Source: Kalaharituber pfeilii (taxonomy: Eukaryota > Ascomycota > Pezizomycetes > Pezizales > Pezizaceae). From it: 64,000 nucleotides of DNA. The stretch is from contig WHUZ01000090.1 of the NCBI GenBank assembly GCA_015179045.1, positions 1 to 64,000 of the forward strand, in the 5' to 3' direction. The notes beneath the pieces were generated by a model. The model saw nothing but the letters and a program-made list of their open reading frames with translations, was not told where the DNA came from and ran no database searches. A program made the translations under genes and the position numbers. Shown here piece after piece: positions 34,780 to 44,765 of the stretch; the first letter of the stretch is position 1, and the number at the start of each line of letters is the position of its first letter.

Positions 34780-35870
34780 GTAAGCTTGCACCAAAATACA
34801 TCACCATGTCAGAATTTTAGTTATTGTAATTCACTACTATTAACCAGTAAAAATATAGCTCTTGCATTAGCACATCTTCTTACGGATTTCAAAACCATAG
34901 ACAAACACGTCAGCCATGACTCAACCAATATTGGTAGAATGCAGATTCGGAACATTGAGCAAAAGAACAAAGACAAGGTATCAAAGCATGAGCACATTCC
35001 ATACCCAACTTCCGTGTAAGCCCACAGGTTGCTTTTTTCAAGGGGAACAGCACCTCTCGCTTCGGAATTCAACACCCAGCTCAGCAAGGCCTCCTCCGCT
35101 GACCATATTATAGACCTAGCCCATCTGAAACCCCACATGCACACAAGTTTATCCTCCCATATACCTGCCAGTTAAGTCCCTATATACCTACAAGCCCTAT
35201 ACCCACAGGATTTTGGCACAACGCTGCCAGCGAGTGAGCCACCCAGGGTGGTGTTTTTTTTGGCGAGGTCAGAACTCCTTGCTGTGGAACCAACCGCCTA
35301 GCTCAGCCAGGCATTCCTCCGCCGGCCAGTTCATAGACCTGGTCCTGTATAAAGCCCCACCGGCAAGTTTAGGCTCCCACATCCCTCCAGTTCAAGCGCC
35401 CCGTGTACCCAACAATTGATCACTAGCAAGATCCATTGTTGTGGGTATAAGAGTTGATATATTGCCCGACAAACAAACAAAAAGTATACAACAAAAGCGC
35501 ATGGGAGTAGACGAACTACCAAGGACTATCCTAAGTGCTGTTGGTGGGGCCCGTTGGAGTGGCTGCTAGAGGGTGTGTGAGCGATCCTGCTGCGGCTGCT
35601 GAAGGGGAAGGGGAGGTAGGATGCTGTTGCTGTTGCTGCTGCTGGAGCAGCAGGAGGGGGGAAGGGGGAGGGGGGCAACTTAAGGGTGGTGTAGCGGTGG
35701 GTTCACCAGTTCAAGGCCTAGGTTTTTGACCTGCACCTTGGTTGAAGTGGTCTCTAGTGATGGAGGTAACAACAAGCGCCATAAAAAGGTACAGAATTGA
35801 GGGCCCCGGTTCGATTCTCATGTCGAGCTGGGGAAGAGGGTTGTCCGGCATCTCACTGAGATGGACTGTA
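34780..35870 (+). repeat. composite dispersed repeat, copy 1
   Basis: About 1.1 kb related to 49080-50040 in the same order and orientation. It contains two internal copies (about 35080-35165 and 35301-35395) of a module with CTCCGC-G-CCA, ATAGACCT-G-CC and CCCCA...CAAGTTTA. A conserved stretch follows (CCTACAAG-CCTATAC, CACAATGCTGCCAGC-AGTG), then a GCTGTTGCTGCTG-type array (35617-35655) and the tRNA-like tail (35739-35852). No frame spans it. It reads as a non-coding retroelement-like or satellite-derived unit. Confidence 0.6.
35739..35852 (+). repeat. tRNA-like (SINE-type) repeat, copy 2
   Basis: Contains CTCTAGTGATGG (A-box-like, about 35752-35763), TAACAACAAGCGCCAT and a B-box GGTTCGATTCT at 35808-35818, about 45 nt downstream, then GAGCTGGGGAAGAGGG. 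It is the best-preserved B box of the three copies. Confidence 0.55.
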
Positions 35871-36004
35871 TTGCTCCAGCTCCAGCAATTGATCTCTGAA
35901 ATTAAACAGTTACTGTGCCGGCTGATTCAGATAATCAAAGGTTTTCGCATTATATATCAAGAGTGCAGTACAGACTGGATGCTATCCTATTGGAGAATTT
36001 TTGA

Positions 36005-38522
36005 TCATGCGGATTCAGCTACGGTGCTGCTCCTCCATATCGAATCTGCCATTGCAATCACCTTGCTCATCTCTTGCACATCATGAACTCGGACAATGTC
36101 AGCACCTCCTGCAATACACCCAGCCACAGCTCCCGCCGTCCCCCAACCTCTCTTCAAAGGATCTGCAACTCCAGTTACTGCTCCAATGAACCGCTTTCTG
36201 CTCGGGCCCAGCAGCCAAGGCAGTCCCCGTAATCTTTCTCTATCTCTTAATCTGTCAAGCCGCTTGATAACTTCCAAATTTTGCTTCATATTTTTTGCGA
36301 AGCCCAATCCAGGATCAAGCACAATCTGCCATCGTCTAACACCTTTTGCCAGTGCCTCATCAACACGTGCCTCGAGCTCTTCTCCTACTTCTTGAATTAT
36401 GTCTTTGTAGGAAGCCAGACTATTCATGGTTTGGGGTGTGCCCCTAGTATGTGTTAACACTATTGGCACCCCAGTTGATGCTGCAACGGAAAGGATTTGT
36501 TCGTCTAACATCCCAGCCGAGATATCATTGATAATATCAGCGCCCGCAGCAATCGCCCTAGCAGCTACTTCCGCTCTGAAGGTGTCAACAGATATAGGTA
36601 TGTCAATTCCTGCTGTCCGTATATGTTCTATGGCAGGTATAACTCTATTGAGTTCTTCCTTTACACCTATATCAGATGCACCGGGTCGAGTTGATTGACC
36701 ACCTATGTCAATAATATCTGCACCCGCTGAAATGAATTCTCGAACAGTTGATGCCACAGAGGAAGGGTCTCCAAAATGCTTTCCACCATCTGAGAAGGAA
36801 TCTGGAGTTAAATTCAGTACGGCCATCAACAGCGTCCGGCGGTGTGGATCCAAAGGATCTAATATAGGAATAGATTTTGCTAGTGGAACATATGTGCGAA
36901 GGGGAGGTTGATGAGCAGTCGTTGAAGGTGGCAGAGATTGAAGGTGTACTCGGAATGATGTGGAGGTTAGTGGATGAGCAAACATTGGAGCGATGCTAGG
37001 GAGAATGTTAGTTAAGAATTCGGGAAAGTGAAAGTTGGAGTGGACCATACTCGCAAAGGGGCCGCAGAACGAATTCCCTTTCCAACATCAATTTATGAGG
37101 TATAGTCAGTTCTTCTGAGTCCATGACTAGTTGATCATATAACAGGATATCTAGATCAATATTTCTCGGACCTTTCTCAATTGTTTTCTTCCTTCCCATT
37201 GTATCCTCTATATCCTTGAGCTCCTTCAGAAGACTCATTGGAGAGAGCTTCGTTTCAATCTATTTCATTTTTTTGCTCAGCATATATGGTTCAAACAGAG
37301 TTCAGTCACTTACCTCACACACACCATTAAGGAACTCCGGCTGGTCCAAATAATACATTGGTTTACTCTCATACAAACTTGAGGATTTTCTCACAGTGTG
37401 ACCCCGTCTGTCCAGCTGCGCAACCGCGCCTCTAATCCATTCAAATCTGTCGCCTATGTTACTTCCAAACGCTATAAAAGCTCGGTGAGTTGTTTGTGGT
37501 TCCTCAATAAGGAAGAAGTCATGTGATTCAGGTCCTTCAATTCTCTCAAAGAAGGCGCGGTGTCTGGTAATTTCAACACCAGCACAGTCTGCAAAGGTCA
37601 ACGCACTGGGCTTCTCCACAGATACCGTGACTTTATCGACCTCGCACTGCACACATACCACCCGCGCCACAGCTGTAGCCAATGCTTCCACCGTTTTGTA
37701 GCTTGTTCTTTCCACACACTCTGTTACGACTTTAGCCACTTTTCTGTAGTCATAGTGAGTGTCAAACACGCCTTCAACATTCTTGGGTGCACTGCGCTTC
37801 ATGGGTTTATGCAATGTGAGATTGACGACAACGGTTTGACCTTCTTCCCTCTCCCACGGATTGACACCAATTACAGTTACCAATCGCAAGCCTCTGATGA
37901 GAACTTTATCCTCCACCTCTCGTGCTCCATCCTTCCTTCGTACAATGCTAATAGCAGCTGCATCGGCTCGCAGTAACGATCTTGGCTTCTCAACAATGAC
38001 TTGTACCCATTCTCCATGAAGTTTATCACCCAACGCCAATTTGCTCACTTCCTCTGCAAGATGCTCTAGAGTGCGGAATGTGCAAGATTCAACAAGCTCG
38101 GAGACCACTTTGCAAACATGTCCGTAATGGATTGAGTATGGAAGATGGTCTGTGGAACCAGCAAGGGCAACAGATGTCTTGAGGTATAATGAGAGGATAA
38201 CAGGTTGGGGCTTATGCTGTGCCCACGAACCATAACCTGCCGTCGTTTTTCTAAGGTCCCGCATTAATGCATGAGCCTAAATAATGGAGAATTCTACTCA
38301 CAGGTTTATTGATCGGATATATATCAAGTCTTTTCCTTCTATCGAGCTCGGTGCTTCCCGCATTATGATACCACCAGAGTGTTGACCCGATGAGAATTGG
38401 CGATGGTAAAGTGGGGAGCTGCTCAATGCAACTGTGCATGGTAAAGCACGGCTAGTGGCTGCAGTGAGTCGAGCGAATTGACAAATCTTCTGCAACTGTC
38501 TCACTTGATGGAGTAACATCAT
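36005..38522 (-). CDS. FOL1: trifunctional folate synthesis enzyme: dihydroneopterin aldolase / HPPK / dihydropteroate synthase
   Basis: Four exons on the minus strand: 38522-38302, 38250-37314, 37259-37051 and 36995-36005, all in phase, 785 aa from the ATG at 38522. It makes dihydropteroate in three consecutive steps. Two tandem FolB-type aldolase domains come first (KDLIYIRSINL...LPYSIHYGHV, then DKVLIRGLRLVTVIGVNPWE). HPPK follows, with AFIAFGSNIGDRFEWI and KGPRNIDLDILLYD. DHPS follows, with MAVLNLTPDSFSDGG, DIIDIGGQSTRPGA and LLGPSRKRFIG. Starting at 38522 adds an Arg/Ser-rich, acid-free leader (RQLQKICQFARLTAATSRAL), which looks like a mitochondrial presequence; yeast Fol1 is mitochondrial. 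A second start at 38363 would give a protein without it. Frame open, catalytic blocks present. Confidence 0.93.
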
Positions 38523-38697
38523 CCACAGCACGGGGAGGATGATGCTCAGCTCGGTGCCAAGGCCAGGACTGACAAGTTTTGACTCTTCAGTGGCTTACCG
38601 CCAACAGTTTCAACCAATCAGAGTAGGAGATTGATTTTCTATCCCACACTGTTGTTGTGAAACTATTTCAAGCGTGCTTGGTATTCATAGGTGTGGC

Positions 38698-38765
38698 CTA
38701 GTCTCGTAACCAGACGCTGACTAAGCGGAGTTTCCGACGCTGACTAAGTCTGGTTACGAGACTAG
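38698..38765. mobile_element. 68-bp miniature inverted-repeat element
   Basis: Perfect 18-bp terminal inverted repeats: CTAGTCTCGTAACCAGAC (38698-38715) and its reverse complement (38748-38765). The interior carries GCTGACTAAG twice. The same left terminus and GCTGACTAAGC-GAGTTTC interior recur in the element at 54792. I see no clear target duplication here. Confidence 0.75.
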
Positions 38766-39071
38766 AACGCTCAGCCAGTTTTGCGCCAAGACTTTTTATA
38801 TGCAGCCGCACAACAACTTTGCTTACTCAGTTTCCAGTGTTGGGAGATCTATCATACTACAAATATCCCTTGGCACAGGTGAGCTCTGAAGCAGAGCACT
38901 GCACATTCGGCTATCATCATCTATCTACCCACGCATGGCTGTCAGCAGTATGTATGCTAACTGGTTAGCTACCGTGGGCTTGCCGGCTGTGGGAAGGTAG
39001 TCTCATGCAGGGAGTAGAACTCTAATTTTACATACATATGCTACTTACAGCTTAGTTACAAATAGTTGCAG

Positions 39072-39149
39072 TAAAAGTCGATAATTATGTATCAATGTAA
39101 TTTCGCATGTAGAATGAAGAGTCGCAAGAGACTCTGATTTATATACATG
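39072..39149 (+). repeat. dispersed hairpin repeat, copy B
   Basis: Partner of 2381-2459. It then continues directly into GAAGATAGCGCA, whereas copy A has an extra stretch of about 70 bp, containing the 19-bp micro-insertion, before its GAAGATAGCACA. Confidence 0.65.
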
Positions 39150-39404
39150 AAGATAGCGCAGATATGACTTTAAGCTATAATACGCAGCCGGATTCCCTGC
39201 TAATATAATACCTCATTATTCCCTCACCGGGGCAGCAATTGCCTCTTTAATGTCACAATTCTATTCCAGTTAACCTTAAATCCAGATGCAGAAAGTCGCA
39301 AATGAATGAAACTACCAATCATAACCCAGAACTCTGATGATTCATTCAACCATGCACCGCACTAACGGTGGTATATCGACTGTATGCGAGTCCCACCAAC
39401 ATCC

Positions 39405-42193
39405 CTATACTGTCAACTTCCCGACTTTCACCTCCTGCTGCTGGCTCAACTCCAGTTGCTTGGCTTCCGCTGCCTTAAATTTTTCGATCGCAGTAAAAGC
39501 TCTCTTGTAATTTCGAGATCCATATCTTATCCGAGTGGTGATGTCGGCCGCCCGTCCCTTCGTCAAACCTTTCTGTTCCCAATCACCATCAGGCATCATC
39601 CTATTCAATGCATTGAGCTGATTCTCCGATGCGGGCTCTTTCCTCCAAGGAGCAGTGTGGATAATAAATATACGAGGATAGTGCTTCGCAGCATACGTAT
39701 CTTTCCAGCACGGGTGAGCTTGTATCAAAATAAGCTATTTCAATTTCACATACCTGCTCCCATCACTGCATGTTCAAGTGTTTCGATGTCATTTGCGAGG
39801 GCCTTGACCGGCTCAGTCATAAACTGGTTGGCATATATATGATATGCCGGCGGTTTCTTTAATATAACTCTATATTTTCCTACAAAGTGTCAGAATGGCA
39901 GAAGTATAGAGCTTAGACATTGCATGATCATACCGTTCTCATCTTGTTCTATTTTCAAAAAATCCTTCATTGCCGGAAGGATATATTCATTGTTTCCCAC
40001 TTTCACCCATGCATTTTTGCTCACTTGCCTGATCCATCTTTCATTTGCTGTATCTCCGATCAAGTCGAAAATAGATTCGTAATGAATGAACTCCACTCGA
40101 CTGATTTCTAGGTGTCGCAGGTTTTCCCCTGGCAGAGGTGGATCGATATTCGAGGGAGTTAATAATTGTAACGCCGCCTTGGCCTCTTTCTCTTTCTGCT
40201 CCTCTAGTAATTGTTGCATCTTCTCCGGTGTGGCTTCCTGTACAATTGTAGATGGATCCAGACCAAATAACGTTGGCACGGTTATGATGCCCGTCGTTAC
40301 TGCGCCCACCATATCTATCACATGACAGTCTTTCTTCCCAGGAGAAAGTCTCATTCCACGTCCGATCATTTGTATCTTAACTAGTGTTAGTCAACGTCAT
40401 ACTTGGCCCAGAATTCATGTACCACACACCAGAAGATTTTTTGACCTTGTAGGCCTTGCCAAAACGACACAGTCTATGTTCGGTATATCTGTTCCTTCCG
40501 TCAGAATTCCACAGTTCACCAGAACTGGGAATTCACGCCTCCTGAATTGATCCAGGCGCTGTCCTCGAGTCTCTTTGTTCGTCAAACTTGTTACGAACCT
40601 GGCGTCGATACCATGCTTGCGGAATGTATTGGTCATTTCATTCACATGTGCCAGGTCGACACAAAACACCAACGTAGATTTCCGATCCCCTGTTGCATAC
40701 GTTAGATATATTTCGCCATATATGATATGAAACCTTCCTACCAGCTTTTTCCAACCATGATCTCACGGTGATTTCGTTTGTTTGTGGTGTATTCACCGCA
40801 TAAGAAAGATCTGCTAAATTGAAATCACCTTTGGTGACCCTGACGGATGACAAGTCTACATGTGTCTGTACCATTGTGAACATCACATTCACTAGCCAAT
40901 TCTCCTTAATCATGTCAATATAGTCCCTGGAAAAAGATGTTAGTGTACTACTTGAGAACTCCCCTGGCAAATCATGGATACCCACTTATGGTAGACAATG
41001 TAATCCAAAATTGTTCCCATTTTCAAGCCATCGTGCCTTGACAGGGTTGCTGAAACGCCAACGATAACAGGGTGGTTACCGCCATTTTTCTCTGGGTGAA
41101 GTGCTCCGAAATAATCCAATGTATCCATATAGCTTTTAGCGACCGCATGGTGACATTCATCGATCAGAATTAATTTGAATTTCTTTGGATTAAATTTAGT
41201 TATTCTGTCCTTGCTAACAAGACTAGGCACCGAGGCAATAGTTATATCAGCATGCCCTGTAGCGTGCTTGTTCGCCATTTCAACCTCTATTACTTTATCT
41301 GGATATGCTCGTACACAGTGGTTATACGCTTGCTCAAGAAGTTCGCGCCGGTGGACGAGAATCAAAGATTGAGTTGCTTCCTCCGTAAGGTCCGGGAGTT
41401 GACGAATAAGTTGTGTGAAGATAACCGTTTTTCCGGACCCAGTGGCTAAGGAAATAGCGAGCCTTCGGTGATTTTGCTTCACATGATCAATCACAGCATC
41501 AATGCACTCTTGTTGATAGTTTCGTAACTTGATCACCGCTGTAGGTGTGCTTGCTGGTTCTGGAACCTTTGCTGCTTCCACACTCTTTTTTCTGGCTCTG
41601 CTTCCCTTCACTAGTGCCTCAACACCCTTTGCCTCCTTCGTTTTCGTTCTCGCCGCCTGTCGCACCACCTTCGTATCCTGTGTTTTATCCTGTGTTTTAT
41701 CTACTTCAATTGCACTCTTCACTTTTGGTCTCCCTCTCTTTCCCGTTCCCTTGGTTTCGGTTTTCTTTGGTGCAACATGTTGCTCATCTTTTGTTTTTGC
41801 CCGCGTCCGTTTTGGAGCTTTTGCAGCAGGTTCCGAATCCGCCTCAATTTGCTCTTTTGTTGTCTTTCTCCGCCTGGAGCCTTTAATAGCATCCTCAATT
41901 GCCTCCGCGGCCTCCCTAGTTTTACTCTTCGACCGCGCCGGCCTCACATCTTTGGTGGCAAGTTGCTCAGATGCTGGCTCTTTAGTCCTCGCCTTCCTTG
42001 CTCTTTGCTTTGTGGCCAATGCATCCCCGGTCCCTTCAACGGTGACTTTCTTGGCTCTGGTTTTCGTTCTGGATGGCGCTTTTACCGCCAATGTTGTCTG
42101 GGTTCTGCATAAAGTTCTGGTCGCTGTTTGCAGCAGCGATGGCCTATTGATCAAGATCCTCCACAATAAATTTGTCGATGACATCTCTCTCAT
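39405..42193 (-). CDS. mitochondrial-type DEAH/DECH helicase, Irc3-like
   Basis: Multi-exon gene on the minus strand, start 42193, stop at 39405. The N-terminus ([20 protein letters not shown]) is basic, hydroxylated and acid-poor, fitting a mitochondrial presequence. A Lys/Arg/Thr-rich low-complexity region follows (about residues 35-220). The superfamily 2 core follows: [12 protein letters not shown] (Q-like), [12 protein letters not shown] (Walker A), [13 protein letters not shown] (Ia), [10 protein letters not shown] (DECH box, motif II), VGVSATLSR (III), [16 protein letters not shown] (IV), [15 protein letters not shown] (V) and QMIGRGMR (VI, joined across an intron). The order, plus the DECH box, match the Irc3 branch of SF2 enzymes, which acts on mitochondrial DNA in yeast. 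The C-terminal extension is long. It is divergent from MED21 with 174 bp between ATGs. Confidence 0.85.
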
Positions 42194-42367
42194 GCTGATG
42201 GTATTGTAGTGGGAGAGTAAGGAACCCCACGCTTGGCGGCGACCTTATCAAGTTCAATTGTTCTTGGCAATACCCTGAGCCAGCAGAGCCGCTTACCTTC
42301 AGTGCAAGGCTGCATTGTAGATGCAACGCCATTAGAAGCAACGCCATCGTGCATCCTCATCAGCAGA
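42194..42367. promoter_or_regulatory. bidirectional promoter, IRC3-like / MED21
   Basis: Only 174 bp separate two divergent start codons, so the core promoters must overlap or share elements. No specific motif recognised. Confidence 0.5.
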
Positions 42368-42897
42368 ATGGATCGACTCACACAATTACAAGATGCACTT
42401 GACCAAGTGAGCTTTCCCGCAACAAAGAAATCCTGACCTAGAATCTGGAAACATAATCTAGCTGACGAATTTAATTATCAGGTAGCAACCCAATTTTACT
42501 GCGCGATTCGATATATTTCTACCCGTCACGATGCTGCTACACTTGGGAATGAAGCCAAGGTGAAAGATGAGAACGCGACCCCTGATGATCCAGCTACGTT
42601 CGATGGTGCCACCGTCCATAATTCCACACAGCCCCGAAGCGTTTGCTAACACCGCGGGTGTTTCTAGCTGCAAAATATGAGCTTGCACGCGACCTGATAC
42701 TCAAGTCAAAGCAGATCGAACTTCTCATCCTCTCGCTTCCCGGTATCGGAGTTAGCGAGGATGAACAACAAGAGAGGTTAAGAGCGCTAGAAAAGGAGTT
42801 ACAGGAAGCAGAGAATGAGAGAAAGAAGGCAGTTGAAGAAAAAGAAGAGATGCTAGAAAAGCTAGACACCGTAATTCGGAGTATACGACGGGCATGA
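42368..42897 (+). CDS. MED21: Mediator subunit 21 (Med21/Srb7)
   Basis: Three exons: 42368-42406, 42482-42605 and 42668-42897, giving 130 aa. Med21 is a small essential helical subunit at the hinge of the RNA polymerase II Mediator middle module. Exon 1 encodes the family N-terminus MDRLTQLQDALDQ. Exon 2 begins VATQFYCAIRYISTRHD. Exon 3 carries the characteristic YELARDLILKSKQIELLI followed by SLPGIGVSEDEQ and a Glu/Lys coiled coil. The 62-bp second intron restores the match DPATFD-AAKYELARDL; reading through it shifts the frame. The protein is at the short end for filamentous fungi, because the Pro/Ser/Gln linker seen in many relatives is nearly absent. Confidence 0.88.
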
Positions 42898-43554
42898 ATG
42901 GCGAGACTGAATAATGCACTCCCTAATTATTAACCCTGGTAGTTGAAGTTCTTTCAGAGGAGCTTTCTTAAACGGCATTTATGGGGCATCAAGTTCGTTT
43001 ATTCGTCGCGCAACCTTTCTATAGCACCGTTCTGTTTGATCCTTCTTACATTAGTTAACCCTCCAACTTTCAGAATATCCGCACAGTAGCACAAATGAAC
43101 CGTTCGCAATGCATTCATTGAACATTTTGTATATAAATGACATTCTTTGCTACGGCATGGTTTGCATATTGGGGTCTCGGGGACGGAATTGAGCCATGTA
43201 TTTTATTCTCATCAAAGTAATGATTTCAAACAGGGGAGTCCACTCAAGAGTATTGGAAGATACCTATTGCTGGAAAAAGTAGTGGGGGCTGGTGCCAAGA
43301 CACCTGATGGTGGGGGATTAGGTTATAGTAGGGTACCATGGCAACAACATTCATGGAGATAAACAAAAGCTTGTAATAAATAAACCCACTCAACGAGAGT
43401 CTGGGCACGAGAACATCACTCAACGTTAACTTTGCAAGCTATCGCAAATACAAAATACCAACCCACAAATTCACAGCAGGTCCCCACAGAAAGCGTCAGA
43501 ACCAAGCCAGTTCAGCAACTCCCCCGGAGCGGAAGTTAATTCACATCAACAAAG
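42898..43554. other. intergenic with a 21-bp micro-insertion
   Basis: No gene. Contains the 9-bp-repeat-flanked insertion at 43387-43425. Confidence 0.55.
43387..43425. mobile_element. 21-bp micro-insertion with perfect 9-bp flanking repeats
   Basis: CACTCAACG occurs at 43387-43395 and again at 43417-43425. Between them lie 21 bp that start AGAGTCTGGG and end CGAGAACAT. The same 21 bp, except perhaps at the edges, recur at about 1500-1521, and the sequence is a degenerate form of the TAGTCTGG...CGAGACTA core. Confidence 0.6.
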
Positions 43555-44352
43555 ATGGTTATCCTAGACGAAGACCTTGGAGTCCTGATCGAATCCACCG
43601 TCCAGAACTTCAATATCAAAAGCGACATCCAGTCCCTGGAGCGCGCCAACGAGCATCTGCAAGCCATAACAAAAACTCGAACAGCTGCGGTCGATGAATC
43701 ACGGAATAACTTAATTGGTAAAAAAACAAAAAAACACAATTCCCTCCCGTTTCCTCCACCCCTACCCCCCATTTTTTTTTTCCCTCCCAGGTTAAAGGGT
43801 AGCTGATCTTTTGTTTCCTTGCGCTTCTCTGCTCCCAATTGCAGCCCTATCACGCAAACTTGAGCTCGCGAAATCGACAACATCTTCCCTTCTAAAGAGT
43901 CATGCCGCGAAAGACCATTCTGCAACAATGCTTGCTCTCGACCGAGAGAAATTCACTCTGGCCAAGAATATCAATGAACTGGAATCGACAACTCACACGC
44001 TCGAGGGAAAGCTCCAGCAGCTGAAGGAAGAGCTCGAGATGGTGGATAATGAAGATCCTCTCAGCGATCCAAAAGTGGTCGCGGAGGATGAAATTCTACT
44101 CAAATTGAAGGTTTACCGAAGCCTTGGCATAGATGTCGAGCAGGACGATCAGGTCCCGGGAGTGTTTACAAAAGCAGTCGTTAGTATGTTACGTTCAAAC
44201 AAAACGGTCTCTCAAGCATGCTCTTTGAAATTGATTCACTAACAACGGTATTTTACATAGGGAACCCTGCGAAAGGTGATGTCCATGTTGTCAAGATTGA
44301 GTCACGGTTCAGCCGCTACTTCTACGCCAATTATTTTTGGGGCGTACTTTGA
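43555..44352 (+). CDS. SPC24: kinetochore Ndc80 complex subunit Spc24
   Basis: Three exons, 43555-43717, 43845-44183 and 44261-44352, giving 197 aa. Spc24 pairs with Spc25 to anchor the Ndc80 complex at the kinetochore. The N-terminal two thirds is coiled coil (ALSRKLELAKSTTSSLL, LALDREKFTLAKNINELE, LEGKLQQLKEELEMVD). The C-terminal globular part has the family signature EDEILLKLKVYRSLGID, then GVFTKAVV and, after the last intron, NPAKGDVHVVKIESRFSRY ending NYFW. Length and order match fungal Spc24. It lies in tandem after MED21 and converges on PMS1. Confidence 0.88.
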
Positions 44353-44765
44353 ATCTTCATGGCCATCTTTTGATGTGATACCCACCCACATTTTCAATGG
44401 TTGTGCTGTATTTGGGACTGGCGTTTTTGGTGATTCTCGTTTCATCTTCTGTCTCATGTTTCATTCACTGTCATGCACCAATGTGTAAGGATATATGAAT
44501 TTTTTTTCAGTATATCTTATGGTTGTTACGCATTCATAAGTGGTGTATAAGGTTAATCAGGAATTACTCCAGCAAGGTCTTCAATTCAGACGGTGTAAGA
44601 TGGAATATGTATACACATACAAAGCTACCGCTCATGACTCGTATCAAGTGTCTCCATATAATAACCGGCCAAAGTGTTCCCCCAAAATCCTTTCAAGGAA
44701 AATAATACAAACACAATATAAAAATAAAACGAAACAAAATGCGCTAATGATATACACTTCGTCCT
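44353..44765. other. convergent 3' intergenic region SPC24/PMS1
   Basis: 413 bp between stop codons with no gene seen; presumably carries the two polyadenylation regions. Confidence 0.5.

Larger units (their letters stand above)
38523..39404. other. intergenic with mobile-element debris
   Basis: No gene. It holds a complete 68-bp miniature element (38698-38765) and the hairpin repeat copy B (39072-39149). Confidence 0.6.

Noticed and set aside
41529..42209. Plus-strand 226-aa frame rich in F, A and S
   Set aside because: Antisense of the Lys/Arg-rich N-terminal region of the Irc3-like helicase.
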